Position numbers and translations under genes: made by a program. The notes beneath the pieces are model-generated. The model searched no databases and was not told the DNA's origin. It saw only the letters and a program-made list of their open reading frames with translations. Below, piece by piece: positions 47,301 to 57,000 of a DNA stretch of 64,000 nt (positions are counted from its first letter, which is position 1; the number at the start of each line of letters is the position of its first letter). Origin of the DNA: Arion vulgaris (taxonomy: Eukaryota > Mollusca > Gastropoda > Stylommatophora > Arionidae). The stretch spans positions 1,054,001 through 1,118,000 of the forward strand of contig CM036759.1 in the NCBI GenBank assembly GCA_020796225.1. The letters run 5' to 3'.

Positions 47301-47440
47301 CAAATATGACATAATATGAGCACTATGTTTCGCCTTCAAATGCTCTTCAAGACGAGCTCGTTTCATTGATTCGTTGATCAAGCATTGTTGGCGTAAAAGA
47401 CATTAATGTGGAATACATTAATATAGTAATATTTCACATC
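44342..47440 (-). pseudogene. Broken hAT transposase of element 1
   Basis: Read leftwards from about 47,400: a BED-finger-like end RARLEEHLKAKHSAHIMSYL, then NYFQTLKTHFEKE. With frameshifts this is followed by VKAMPLSNTTVSNRI, ALRDSVDKY, FCKSLERTPTSKVVYN, then MKNITSCVADCTNNMIGRKN (46,798) and LFVHCAIHRENLVAKN, which carries the hAT C-x2-H motif (CAIH). The reading is cut by a LINE at KCI (46,613/45,184) and resumes as NAITANAKWER, LADIFEKQNILNNHLQGR (44,791-44,976). It ends LPFLSSYLTECGFSAITDLL (44,342-44,572), the hAT C-terminal dimerisation region. Many stops; inactive. The protein resembles the ZBED5/SCAND3 group of domesticated hAT genes, but this copy lies in a transposon with its ends. 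Confidence 0.85.
45193..46604 (+). mobile_element. LINE nested in hAT 1, 9-bp target-site duplication
   Basis: ATACACTTT flanks the insert at 45,184-45,192 and 46,605-46,613, and joining the flanks restores the hAT frame. The element starts inside the RT fingers (ESQCGFRARRSTTDMI in a broken frame), then FVDLTKAF (frameshift just after), VSRPSLYKILKYIG, EVKSGVKQGCVLAP, and the intact catalytic box LLFADDAALVAHSET (45,710-45,760). It continues with FCYLGSTVTA, YGSETWTAYSRHERDL, MNIRWYDKITNTEVLQRANL, LRWLGHVRRMK and STWEGLADDRVV. The 3' end is an (AT)n/(CATATA)n tail at 46,574-46,604. Related in plan to the LINE at 19,787 but with its RT core. Several frameshifts. Confidence 0.9.
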
Positions 47441-47816
47441 AGGTGATATACGTTTGAGCAAATTCGATTATTATAGCATGACTGTTTGAAGAAAAAAAAA
47501 TCATTAACAATATTTATACTCACATTTATGTGGTCAAATATGCTCTTCTGAAAAAGTATGTGGTGTTCTCTTCTAATTAGCTCTGATAAATTCTAACCTC
47601 CAATAATTATATCTTCTACGTGAAGCTCTTCGGTTCTCTTCTGCTTTTCTGTATAATCTGGACTAACAGTCCTGTACTTTAGCTGTTCTGTGTCTAGTTC
47701 TCTATTTTTATTCTAGCTACCTCAAAGCTGTTCTGTATTTGGCTCTCTATCTGCACTATTATTCCTTCTTCTTAAAGTCCATCGTGTATATATATGGGTA
47801 AATATTCTATCACTTT

Positions 47817-48895
47817 CTTCTTCTTCTTCTTTCTCGAATCCTGTATGCCTCACAGCGTCAGGTCAGGAAGAGATTTCTAAAACGGGCCCTAGTATGCGCT
47901 TCGTAGATAGTCTCTTTCGTCGCCTCTGTTATCTCTGAGGTCCATCTTTTGCGTGGCCGGCCTTTTGCTTTGTACCCATTGTATCGGAGCAGCATTGCTC
48001 TTTGGGGTGCACTGTCTGATGGTAATCTGCTTACGTGACCGAACCATTTAATTTGTTGTTTCTTGATGAAGTCTAGTACTGATGTTGTACCCACTTTTTC
48101 CTGATGTCTTCATTTCTCAACCGGTCTCTTCTTGTTACACCCAGCATTCTGCGTAGACACTTCATCTCTGTTGTGACTAGTTTTCTTCTATCGTTTGTTG
48201 TCAGCGTCCAGGTTTGGCACTGGTAACATAATGTGGGAGAAAGATTGTGTTGAACATTGCTCTTTTGTGTTCATGGTGACGTGTTTGCATCTTAAAATTG
48301 GCGCCATTTGCCCTATCATTTGATTTGCTTTGTTGCATCTGTGTTGAATTTCATTAGTTATTCTTCCATTTGCTGAAAAAATGCTCCCAGGTATGTGAAA
48401 TCTTTTGCTTGATTTAGTAGATGATTATCGATGGAGATGTTGGTAGTGTTTTCCTCTCTGGCGAATGTCATTACTTCTGTTTTGTCGATGTTAATTCTCA
48501 TGTTGTATTCGTTACATGCTAACTGGAGTCTGTTGATGTGTTGTTGTAGCTGTTCTTCTGTTGTTGATATGATTGCCTGATCGTCTGCAAAAGAAATTCA
48601 TTTAAGAGTTCTCCGAGGTTGTTTCCTTCGCTGGTGTTAGCTATTTTACAAATGTGGTCAATGTACGTGATGAATAGCAGCGGGGATAGTACGCAACCTT
48701 GTCTTACTCCTGACCCTACGTGAAATTTTTCTGATAATCCTGTATTTGTTCTAATCGTACATTGGCTGTCAGTATAAATGTTCTTGCAAAGGTTGATTAG
48801 GTGTTCATTAACCCCATAGGTTGTTAGTATTTTCCACAACTTGTGCCTATCTACGCGGTCGAACGCTTTTTCCTGATCTACAAATGCAACTTTAC
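47817..48895 (-). mobile_element. LINE nested in hAT 1, opposite orientation, 14-bp target-site duplication
   Basis: TATTCTATCACTTT occurs at 47,803-47,816 and 48,896-48,909. Read leftwards from 48,895 the insert encodes VAFVDQEKAFDRVDRHKLWK, HVGSGVRQGCVLSPLLF, and after a frameshift FADDQAIIS at about 48,580. It then reads TEVMTFAREENT, KDFTYLG and finally IKWFGHVSRLPSDS and KGRPRKRWTSEITEATKETI. It ends in an (AAG)n tail (CTTCTTCTTCTT on the + strand at 47,817-47,831). It starts in the palm domain, so it is 5'-truncated. Distinct from the neighbouring + strand LINE. Confidence 0.9.
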
Positions 48896-48909
48896 TATTC
48901 TATCACTTT

Positions 48910-49715
48910 ACTATTCCAAAACTTTGTTCTCAGAACTGCGATTTTCCACATCTGCTACTCTCTTGGAAAAGACTCATTTTACTTCGACTATCGACATTCT
49001 TCTGTCATTGTCTAAAATTGTATGTCCCAACCACGCCTTCTCAATCTGTCGCTAAACATGGAAAAAAATCTCATGATCTTCTACTGTAATCCATATATAA
49101 ATGCTTCTTCGTTAACTATACAACTATAAAATTGTACTCTAAGCACACCTGTATAATCCAGCTGCACAGCGAGTATCCATTACTCTGGTAATCAGACTAA
49201 TGGCCCATAACTTGTATTTGAGTCAAGCCACCTTGATGTTTTTTGGTTTCTTTTTCCATCGTACCTAACATTCCAAGCCAAATCAAACTTCAGACCTGCT
49301 TTCTATGGCGGAAATATTATATGAGTGGCTCTGTCCAATACTATTACATACTCAAGATTGCACTATATAAACTCATTTTGGACTTCAGGACAAGTTTGGC
49401 AAATGACGGACACTTTACAGTTTTTTTTTTTTATATGACTCGATTTTAACACAATAACACATGCTTTCCCGCTTTCAAAGCTTTGTTAAAAGGAGGTAAA
49501 ATGTACCTAGATATAAGTACTTTCCGTTTATTGAAGATTTTTAAAACTTCACTAAAGTGATTGTGAAGCAACATTCGTTTTTGTCAACAGACATCCAAAA
49601 GTCAGTATATCGGTTTTGCAACATCATGAACATTAGTTAAACTCCGAAAGAGTCCATTGCCCCCCTAAACGATGAAAATGCTCTCTGTGGCGTATGCCCA
49701 CGTTGGGAAACAGGG
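48910..49715 (-). other. 5' end region of hAT 1
   Basis: Sequence between the minus-strand LINE and the right inverted end of hAT 1. It should hold the promoter side and first codons of the transposase. I could not recognise coding sequence here. A T-run lies at 49,421-49,432. The open frames at 48,821-49,055 and 49,243-49,449 (+) show no known motif. Confidence 0.5.
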
Positions 49716-49741
49716 ATCTAGAGCAATGTAACAATCTAGAG
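49716..49741. repeat. Remnant of the 18-bp minisatellite between two hAT elements
   Basis: ATCTAGAGCAATGTAACA plus ATCTAGAG: about one and a half units, left between hAT 1 and hAT 2 and supplying a target duplication to each. Confidence 0.93.
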
Positions 49742-52431
49742 CAGGGTCGGCAACCTTTGAGACGAAGAGCCAAAAGTTATAATTTACAAAATTTCTCAGT
49801 TTTTAAAGAGCCACTAAAATTGTTGTTTCAATATTATGGTATTTGATTAGGATTAGGTATATAAATTTGATTTTTGATTTAAAATAAATGGCTTTAAATA
49901 CGAAATAATATTTATTCATATTAAAAATGTAAACCTTAAATAAATGATTTTAATATATCGCTACAATAGTTACATCAATGGGAGCATTGGCCTTGCATGC
50001 TTTTTGAAAGTTGGGTTAAATCTGACTTGTTATTTTCAGTTTCAAGCACGCCTCTAGATTTTTATTTGTTAGTTGGCTTCTTACTTGACTTTTTATTATA
50101 TTCATGCAAGAGAACGCTTGCTCGCACAAATATGTTGACCCGAAGATCGTCAGCACTCCAAATGCCAACATCTTCACCTCACTGTAGCATTCTGGAAGAC
50201 TATTCCATGCGTCAAATATGAGTGCCTCAACTCGCGGCATTTCTTTTAGAGCTGTCCACTTGTGCAGCGCAAAGTGCATGCTTTTCTGGACCTCCAACTC
50301 TTCTAACTTGCTCTTGAGTTCTGTGAACTTGCCACTCCACAAGTGTTTGGTTTTCAAATCCAGCAATTGCATTTGAAGCGAACTGAATCAATTCCAAATG
50401 GCTCAATGTTGATCTCATTTGTATTTGTATTGAGAGGATTTACTATGAACGCCAGAGTACTTGCATTTGTTTTGAATTGCTCAAATCTCTCTGCGAATCC
50501 ATTCTTCATTTTGTTTATAACTATGCTGAAGTAATTCGTGTCAATAGTTGCATTGGTTTCATCGCGATATTGCTTTAGATTTTCGAAATGAAGTAATTTA
50601 CCGCTCTCCAGGTCTTCGACAAAAAGAAATAATTTATTTTCCAAACAAACCACTTCCTCAAGCAAGGCATAGGCTGGGTTTCCTTTTCCTTGCAGTTTTA
50701 CATTTAGCTCATTTAGTTTCTTTGTGATATCCACTATGAAGTTGAATTTTTGCAGCCATTTGTCTTCTTTCAATTCAGGATGGACAATACCTTTTTCATT
50801 TAAGAATGTTTTTATTTCACTCAAGCAAGAAGCAAAACGTTTCAATACGTTACCTGAAAGCCATCGCACTTTATTGTGCAGAAGTAGGTCAGAATACTGG
50901 CTTTCTATTTCTTCAAGAAATTCCTTAAATTGGCGATGGTTGAGTGCTTTTGCCAAAATGCTGTTAATGATTTTAATTACCAAGTTCATGACCTCAACTA
51001 TTTCGGCAGGAAATGTTTGGGCACAGGGCGCCTCTTGGTGAATTATGCAGTGAAACGTTACAATTTCGTGGTTTATTTTTCGCCGAAAATCGTTGTTGCC
51101 CTTTACCTATTCCTGTCATACTTCTGGCTCCATCAGTTGCTATGGAAACGATTTTATTTATATCGATTTCACAGTCTTCCAGGCATTTTTGCACAGCATT
51201 TGCTATATCTTCTCCACGAGTTTGCCCCGAGAGCGGCTGCAATCCTAGCAGTTCTTCTTTTGGACCTTGGGACGACATATACCTGACGAAAAGGGTAACT
51301 TGTGCCGTGTCTTTTATGTCGCAAGACTCATCTATAGCAAGTGATAAAGCAGAAGCCAATTTGATGTCTTCCACTTTCATATGTGTTACATTTGAAGACA
51401 TTTTAGCAGTTCTATCTTGTACTGTTTTAGCAGATAATGGCAAATCTTTAATTTTCTTCACTATTTCTGTTTTGTTTTTGAAATCACGAAACAGTTCTTC
51501 AGCTCCACGTATGAAACAATCTTTGACGTACTCACCATCTGTGAATGGTTTCCTCTTTTGCAATTTGTAGTGATATTGCAAAGCTTGCAAGATTTACATT
51601 ATTTGAAGATTGCACCCAGTTTTTAGCATAGAACTCGACTGTTGTTTTTGTTTTTGAAGCTCTTTAACAGCTTTTTTCCGTGCGTCACCGGTTGGATATT
51701 TAGCAGCGATTTCGGTATGTTTTGTAGTGAAGTGTCTCTCCAAATTTGATTTCTTATTGTGTGCAAGTTTTTCTTGGCAGATGAGATAAGTTGGAAGGAC
51801 ATCTGTGTTGCATATGAACGCAAACGATTCCGTCCAATCCTGATTAAATTCTCGATTTTCTTCTTCAGTTCGTCTCTTTTTTTTTTTATCAGATGCCATT
51901 CTTGAAGCGGTGCTGAAATAAACATTTTTTATTTAGCTATCTAAAATTGCTAATATGTCACTAAAAGCCACCATTACTTAAATAGCTAATAGTTAATTTC
52001 GTTAATTGCTAATCTATTACTAAAAAAAGTTAATTTCGTTAAACGTTAAAGCATACATACCTTTGAGAAAATAATTGGCTTCTAAATCGTCTTCTTCTTG
52101 AAATCACGGAAAATTTTTGTTTCTCGCAAGCGACCGGATATGGCGCATTCATTTGCCGCAAGAACAACGTGGCGTTGCAACCAGCTGAGCAGCTACATTT
52201 CGACAGTGCTTTAATTTGACTACCGGCAATGCTTATTTATTAACAAAGGGACGCGCTTTAGCATCCTCTCTCCTTCCACTACATTCATGGTTTTATCCTG
52301 TTTGCAATAATTCTTTGAGTTTTGAAATAAAATAATATAATTATTATTTTTGCGCATGGAACTGGAAGGCCGCAATTTGACATCGAAGAAGTTGACATGC
52401 GGCTCGCGGGCCGTGGGTACCAGAACCCCTG
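49742..52431 (-). mobile_element. hAT transposon 2 (GTF2IRD2-type), near complete
   Basis: Inverted ends CAGGGTCGGCAACC (left) and CAGGGGTTCTGGTACCCACG (right, on the other strand). Between the left end and the body is AAGAGCC, and before the right end GGCTCGCGGGCC. The 8-bp duplication ATCTAGAG lies at 49,734-49,741 and 52,432-52,439. Total 2,690 bp, a normal length for a hAT. One transposase gene occupies 50,016-51,899 on the minus strand. 51,900-52,431 is its 5' non-coding part and 49,742-50,015 its 3' part. Confidence 0.92.
50016..51899 (-). pseudogene. hAT transposase of element 2, four open blocks with frameshifts
   Basis: Start MASDKKKKRRTEEENREF at 51,899. A BED-type finger follows (CQEKLA...KSNLERHFTTKH); the usual first Cys before LIC is Tyr here (TYLIC). 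Block 2 (50,994-51,590) has [26 protein letters not shown] (first catalytic Asp) and [14 protein letters not shown] (second Asp). A frameshift at about 51,070 precedes [14 protein letters not shown], the hAT C-x2-H motif. Block 3 (50,354-50,989) has [20 protein letters not shown], whose W is the hAT insertion-domain landmark. Block 4 (50,016-50,372) has the dimerisation end GSTYLCEQAFSCMNIIKSQV. Total about 620 residues, the normal size. It has only about three frameshifts, so it died recently or carries consensus errors. It resembles human GTF2IRD2's transposase-derived half, but no GTF2I repeats are present. Confidence 0.9.
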
Positions 52432-53534
52432 ATCTAGAGCAATGTAACCACCTAGAGCAAAGTAACGAGGGTAGACAACGTAACCGGGTAAGAGCAATGT
52501 GACCGGATAAGAGCAATGCTGTGCATCTGGAGCAATGTAACCATCTAGAGCAATGTAACCAGATAGAGCAATGTAACGAGGTAGAGCAATAATAACCAGA
52601 TATGTAACGTAACCAGATATAGCAATATGACCAGATAAAGCAATGTGACCAGATAGAGCAGTGTAACCATCTGAAGCAATGTTACCAGATAGAGCAATGT
52701 AACCATCTACAAGAGCAATGTAACCAGATAGAGGCAATGTAACCAAGCCCAGAACAATGTAACCAGATGATGAAGACAATGCTTAATAACCATCACAAGG
52801 CAATCGGCAGATGAAAGCAGTAATGACCGGATGAGCAGTATGGCCATCTGGAGCAATGTAACGGTTGTAGACGGCGTAATGACCGGATGTGGCAGCGTAT
52901 TACAGATGTGGCAGCGCGAATGGATAAACCAGTGGCGACCGGATGGGCGGTGTGACCGTCTGGAGCAGTGCTTGACCGGATGGGGCAGTGACCGTCTGAA
53001 CCCAGTATGACGGATGGAGCAGTGGCGGCAAATACAGACAGTGGCCAGCCGGATGAAGGCAGTGGCAAACCGGATGAACCCGGTAGCGACCGCCTGGAGC
53101 AAGTGACGGGTGGTGTGGCGACGGGTGGGCAATGTAACCGGATGAGCAATGTAAGCCATCTGGAGCAGTATGACCATCTGGAGCGGTGTAACTTGGATGG
53201 GCCATGTAACCCTCTGGAGCAATGTAACGAGGGTGACAGCATGTCCAGGATATAGCAACCTTGACCGGATATGGCAATGTGTTGAATGCGAAAAGCAGTG
53301 GCGACCGGATGGAGGCGATTGTGACCTTGTGCGAACAATGTTGCCGGATGGGCAGTATGACCATCTGGAAGACTGATGTAGCCAGATAGAGCAATGTAAC
53401 CATCTGAAACGATATGACAGATAGAGCAATGTAACCATCTGGAAGCAAGTAACCAGATAAAACAATGTAACCAGATAGAGCGATATTTACCAGATAGAGC
53501 AATGTAACCAGATAGAGCAATGTAACCAGATTAA
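52432..53534. repeat. 18-bp minisatellite, right part, about 60 units, variable
   Basis: Continuation of the ACCATCTAGAGCAATGTA array. Units at both ends are AACCAGATAGAGCAATGT. Central units (about 52,900-53,200) are GC-rich, for example GACCGGATGGGGCAGTG. Open frames on both strands (52,707-53,520 minus; 53,007-53,376 plus) follow from the 18-bp period and are not supported as genes. Confidence 0.93.
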
Positions 53535-54060
53535 CCTGCTGCCTTGTAGGTTGGGCTGGGGACAGTTAAAGGTTAACGGAGAGTGGGCCCAGTAAATACT
53601 TTGGTTGAAATCGGACACGTCGCCGAAGGATAAGCACTAGAGCTCCAAATGGTACTGAACCGTCTGACGTAAAATTGCTTTTCTTAGCAAAGGCTGTGTA
53701 TGTATCACAATTAGAATGATAAACATGGCCGGAAAAAAACGATCAAGAGAGAGAGAGAGAAGAGTAACCAGGTGGTGGTATAAATCACCTTCAATGTAAC
53801 CAGGTAGTGTTTATTTTTCCAATCAATTATATAAGCATTATCTTTCCTCTTGCCCCCTTTCCCACATCCCACCCCACTGCTGCACATCCCATTGACCACC
53901 AACAGGTGTATATTTTGTTTGGCATTAAGAAGATGACATGTCAGCCTGTTTGATATACCGATTACGAATGTGAGGAAAATTTAATTATGATGACAGGCTG
54001 GATATGAATCCGAGTATCCTTTTAGAAGGGCCTTATTGGTGACTCTATCATGGTTCTGTC
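53535..54060. other. Unique spacer with one mildly open stretch
   Basis: Single-copy sequence with higher complexity than its surroundings. 53,600-53,720 on the + strand is open in one frame (KLLFLAKAVYVSQLE) but matches no family I know. (GA)n lies at 53,740-53,762. One more AATGTAACCAGGTAGTG unit sits at 53,795-53,811, a stray piece of the neighbouring array. The minus-strand frame 53,711-53,902 has no motif. Confidence 0.5.
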
Positions 54061-57000
54061 TTTAACAACTTGCTCTGGTTCCGTCTTTCTTTCTTTCTGT
54101 CACTAGTTCTATCTTTCTTTCTATCAGCGGTTCTGCATAACAACTGCTCACTGGTTCTGTAACAACAACTGTCCTTGGTTCTATCTTTTCTTTCTTTCTA
54201 TCATGATTCTATCTTTATTCTTTCTATCACTTGGATTCTGTATTTCTTTCTTCTATTACTAGTTCTTTATTTTATTTCTATCATGGTTCTATCCTTTTCT
54301 TTGCTCTACCACTTAGTTCTATCTTCTTTCCTATCACTTAGTTCTATCTTTTCTTTCTATCCTTAGTTCTATCTTTTCTTTCTATCATGATTTCTTCTCT
54401 TTCTTTCTATCACTTAGTTCCCTATCTTTTCTTTCTTTCTATCACTTAGATTCTATCTTTTCTTTCTTTCTATCCTTTGGATTTCTATCTTTCTTTCTTT
54501 CTATCACTAGTTTCTAACATTATTTATTTCTATCACTTAGTTCTGCTCTTTTCTTTCTTTCTATCACTAGTTCTATGCTGTTTCCATCACTTGATTCTCC
54601 TCTTTTCTTTCTTTCTATCACTAGTTTCTATCTTTCTTTCTTTCCTATCACTTAGTTCTATCTTTTCTTTCTTTCCATCACTTAGTTCTATCTTTTCTTT
54701 CTTTCTATCATAGTTCCTATCTTTTCTTTCTTTCTATCACTTAGTTCTATCTTCTTTCTATCATAGTTCTATCTTTTCTTTCTTTCTATCATAGTTCTAT
54801 CTTTTCTTTTCTTTCTATCACTTAGTTCTATCTTTTCTTTCTTTCTATCACTGATTTCTTTATTTATTTCTATCACTTGGATTCTATCTTTTTCTTTCTT
54901 TCTATCACTAGTTCTAACTTTCTTTCTATCACTTAGTTCTAACTTTCTTTATTTCTATCGCAGTTCTATCTTTTCTTTCTTTCTATCCACCAAGTTCTAT
55001 CTTTCTTTCTATCTTAGTTCTATCTTTTCTTTCTTTCTATCCACAAGTTCAATCTTTTCTTTCTATCACTTAATTTCTCTTTTCTTTCTTTCTATCACAG
55101 TTCTATCTTTCTTTCTATCACTAGTTCTATCTTTCTTTCTTTCTATCACAAGTTCTATCTTTATTTATTTCTATCACTAGTTCTATCTTTCTTTCTTTCT
55201 ATCACTTAGTTCTATCTTTTCTTTCTTTCTATCACTTAGTTCTATCTTTTCTTTCTTCCTATCACTAGTTCTAACTTTATTTATTTCTATCACAAGTTCT
55301 ATCTTTATTTATTTCTATCACAAGTTCTATCTTTCTTTCTATCACTTAGTTCTATCTTTTCTTTCTTTCTGCACTCTAACTTTAGTTCTATCTTTTCTTT
55401 CTTTTTCTATCACTTAGTTCTATCTTTTCTTTCTTTCTATCACTTAGTTCTATCTTTTCTTTCTTTCTATCACAAGTTCTATCTTTGTTATTTCTATCAC
55501 TAGTTCTATCTTTCTTTCTATCACTTAGTTCTATCTTTTCTTTCTTTCTATCACTAGTTCTGCTTTATTCATTTCTATCACTAGTTCTATCTTTCTTTCT
55601 ATCCTTGGTTCACCATCTTTTCTTTCTTTCTATCACTAGTTCTAACTTTATTTATTTCTATCACTAGTTCTATCTTTCTTTCTATCACTTAGTTCTATCT
55701 TTCTTTCTATCACTTAGTTCTCTCTACTGCTTTTTTCTATCACAAGTTCTATCTTTCTTTCTTCCTATCACTAGTTCTTTATTGTTTCTATCTACAATTT
55801 CTAACTTTATTATTTCTATCACTAGTTTCTATCTTTCTTTCTATCATAGTTCTATCTTTCTCCATCACTTTATTTCTATCTTTCTTTCTATCCACGAGTT
55901 CTATCTTTCTTTTTCCTCCTAGGTTCTATCTTTCTTTCTATCCACTAGTTCTATCTTTCTTTCTATCACTAGTTCCTGTATCTTAACTTATATAGTTTCT
56001 ATCTTTCTTCTTTCTATCACTCAGTTCTATCTTTCTTTCTTTCTATCTTTATTTTCCTATCTTTCTTTCTTTCTATGCTAGTTCTATCTTATTTTTTTTT
56101 TCTTTCTATCACGTAGTTCTATCTTTCTTTCTTCCTCCACAAGTTCTATCTTATCTATCACTAGTTCTATCTTTCTTTCTATCTAGTTCTATCTTTCTTT
56201 TTCTATCACTAGTTCTATCTCTTTCTATCACTAGTTATATCTCTCTCTTTTCTATTATAGTTCTATCTTTCTTTCTGGTTCTATCTTTCTTTTATATCAC
56301 AGGTTCAATCTTTCTTTCTATCATTAGTTCTATCTTTCTTTCTATCACTAGTTCTATCTTTCTTTCTATCTATATAGTTCTGCTTTCTTTCTATCACTAG
56401 TTCTATCTTTCTTTCTATCACTAGTTTTATCTTTCTTTCTTTCTGCCAGTTCTATCTTTCTTTCTTTCTATCACTAGTTCTATCGTTCTTTATAACAATC
56501 ACTAGTTCTATCTTTCTTTCTTTCTTTCATGATTCTATCTTCTTTCTTTCTATCCACTAGTTTCTATCTTTCTTTCTTTCTATCACCAGTTCTATCTTTC
56601 TTTCTTTCTATCACTTAGTTCTATCTTTCCTTCTATCACTAGTACTATCTTTCTTTCTTGCTATCACTAGTTCTATCTTTCTATCTTTCTATCTCTTAGT
56701 TCTTTCTTTCTTTCTTTCTATCACTAGTTCTATTTTCTTTCTTTTTCTATCTGATTCTATCTTTCTTTCTTTCTGCTCACTATTTCCTATCTTTCTTTCT
56801 TTCTTTCACTAGTTCTATCTTTCTTTCGTCTATCACTAGTTCTAACTTTCTTTCTTTCTTTCACTAGTTCTATCTTTCTTTCTATCACTAGTTCTATCTT
56901 TATTTATTTCTATCACTAGTTCTATCTTTCTTTCTATCACTTAGTTCTATCTTTTCTTTCTTTCTATCACTTAGTTCTATCTTTTCTTTCTTTCTATCAT

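Larger units (their letters stand above)
44055..49715 (-). mobile_element. hAT transposon 1 (SCAND3/ZBED5-type), with two nested LINEs
   Basis: Ends CAGTGTTCCCAACCTTTTTG and, at the right on the other strand, CCCTGTTTCCCAACGTGGGC are hAT-like inverted repeats. The flanking 8 bp ATCTAGAG is present at 44,047-44,054 and 49,716-49,723. The target is repetitive, so the duplication is expected either way, but length and position fit hAT. The minus strand encodes a decayed transposase. LINEs at 45,193-46,604 (+) and 47,817-48,895 (-) are nested inside. Without them the element is about 3.1 kb. Confidence 0.85.

Noticed and set aside
50016..51899. A host GTF2IRD2-like gene
   Set aside because: The reading lies exactly within inverted ends and an 8-bp duplication, has frameshifts and lacks GTF2I repeats, so it is a transposon.
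52285..53520. Overlapping minus-strand open frames of 160-250 residues
   Set aside because: They lie wholly in the 18-bp minisatellite, occur in several frames at once and show no recognisable domain.
53600..53720. Possible exon (KLLFLAKAVYVSQLE frame)
   Set aside because: Only about 37 codons open, no recognised family, and no convincing splice pair.
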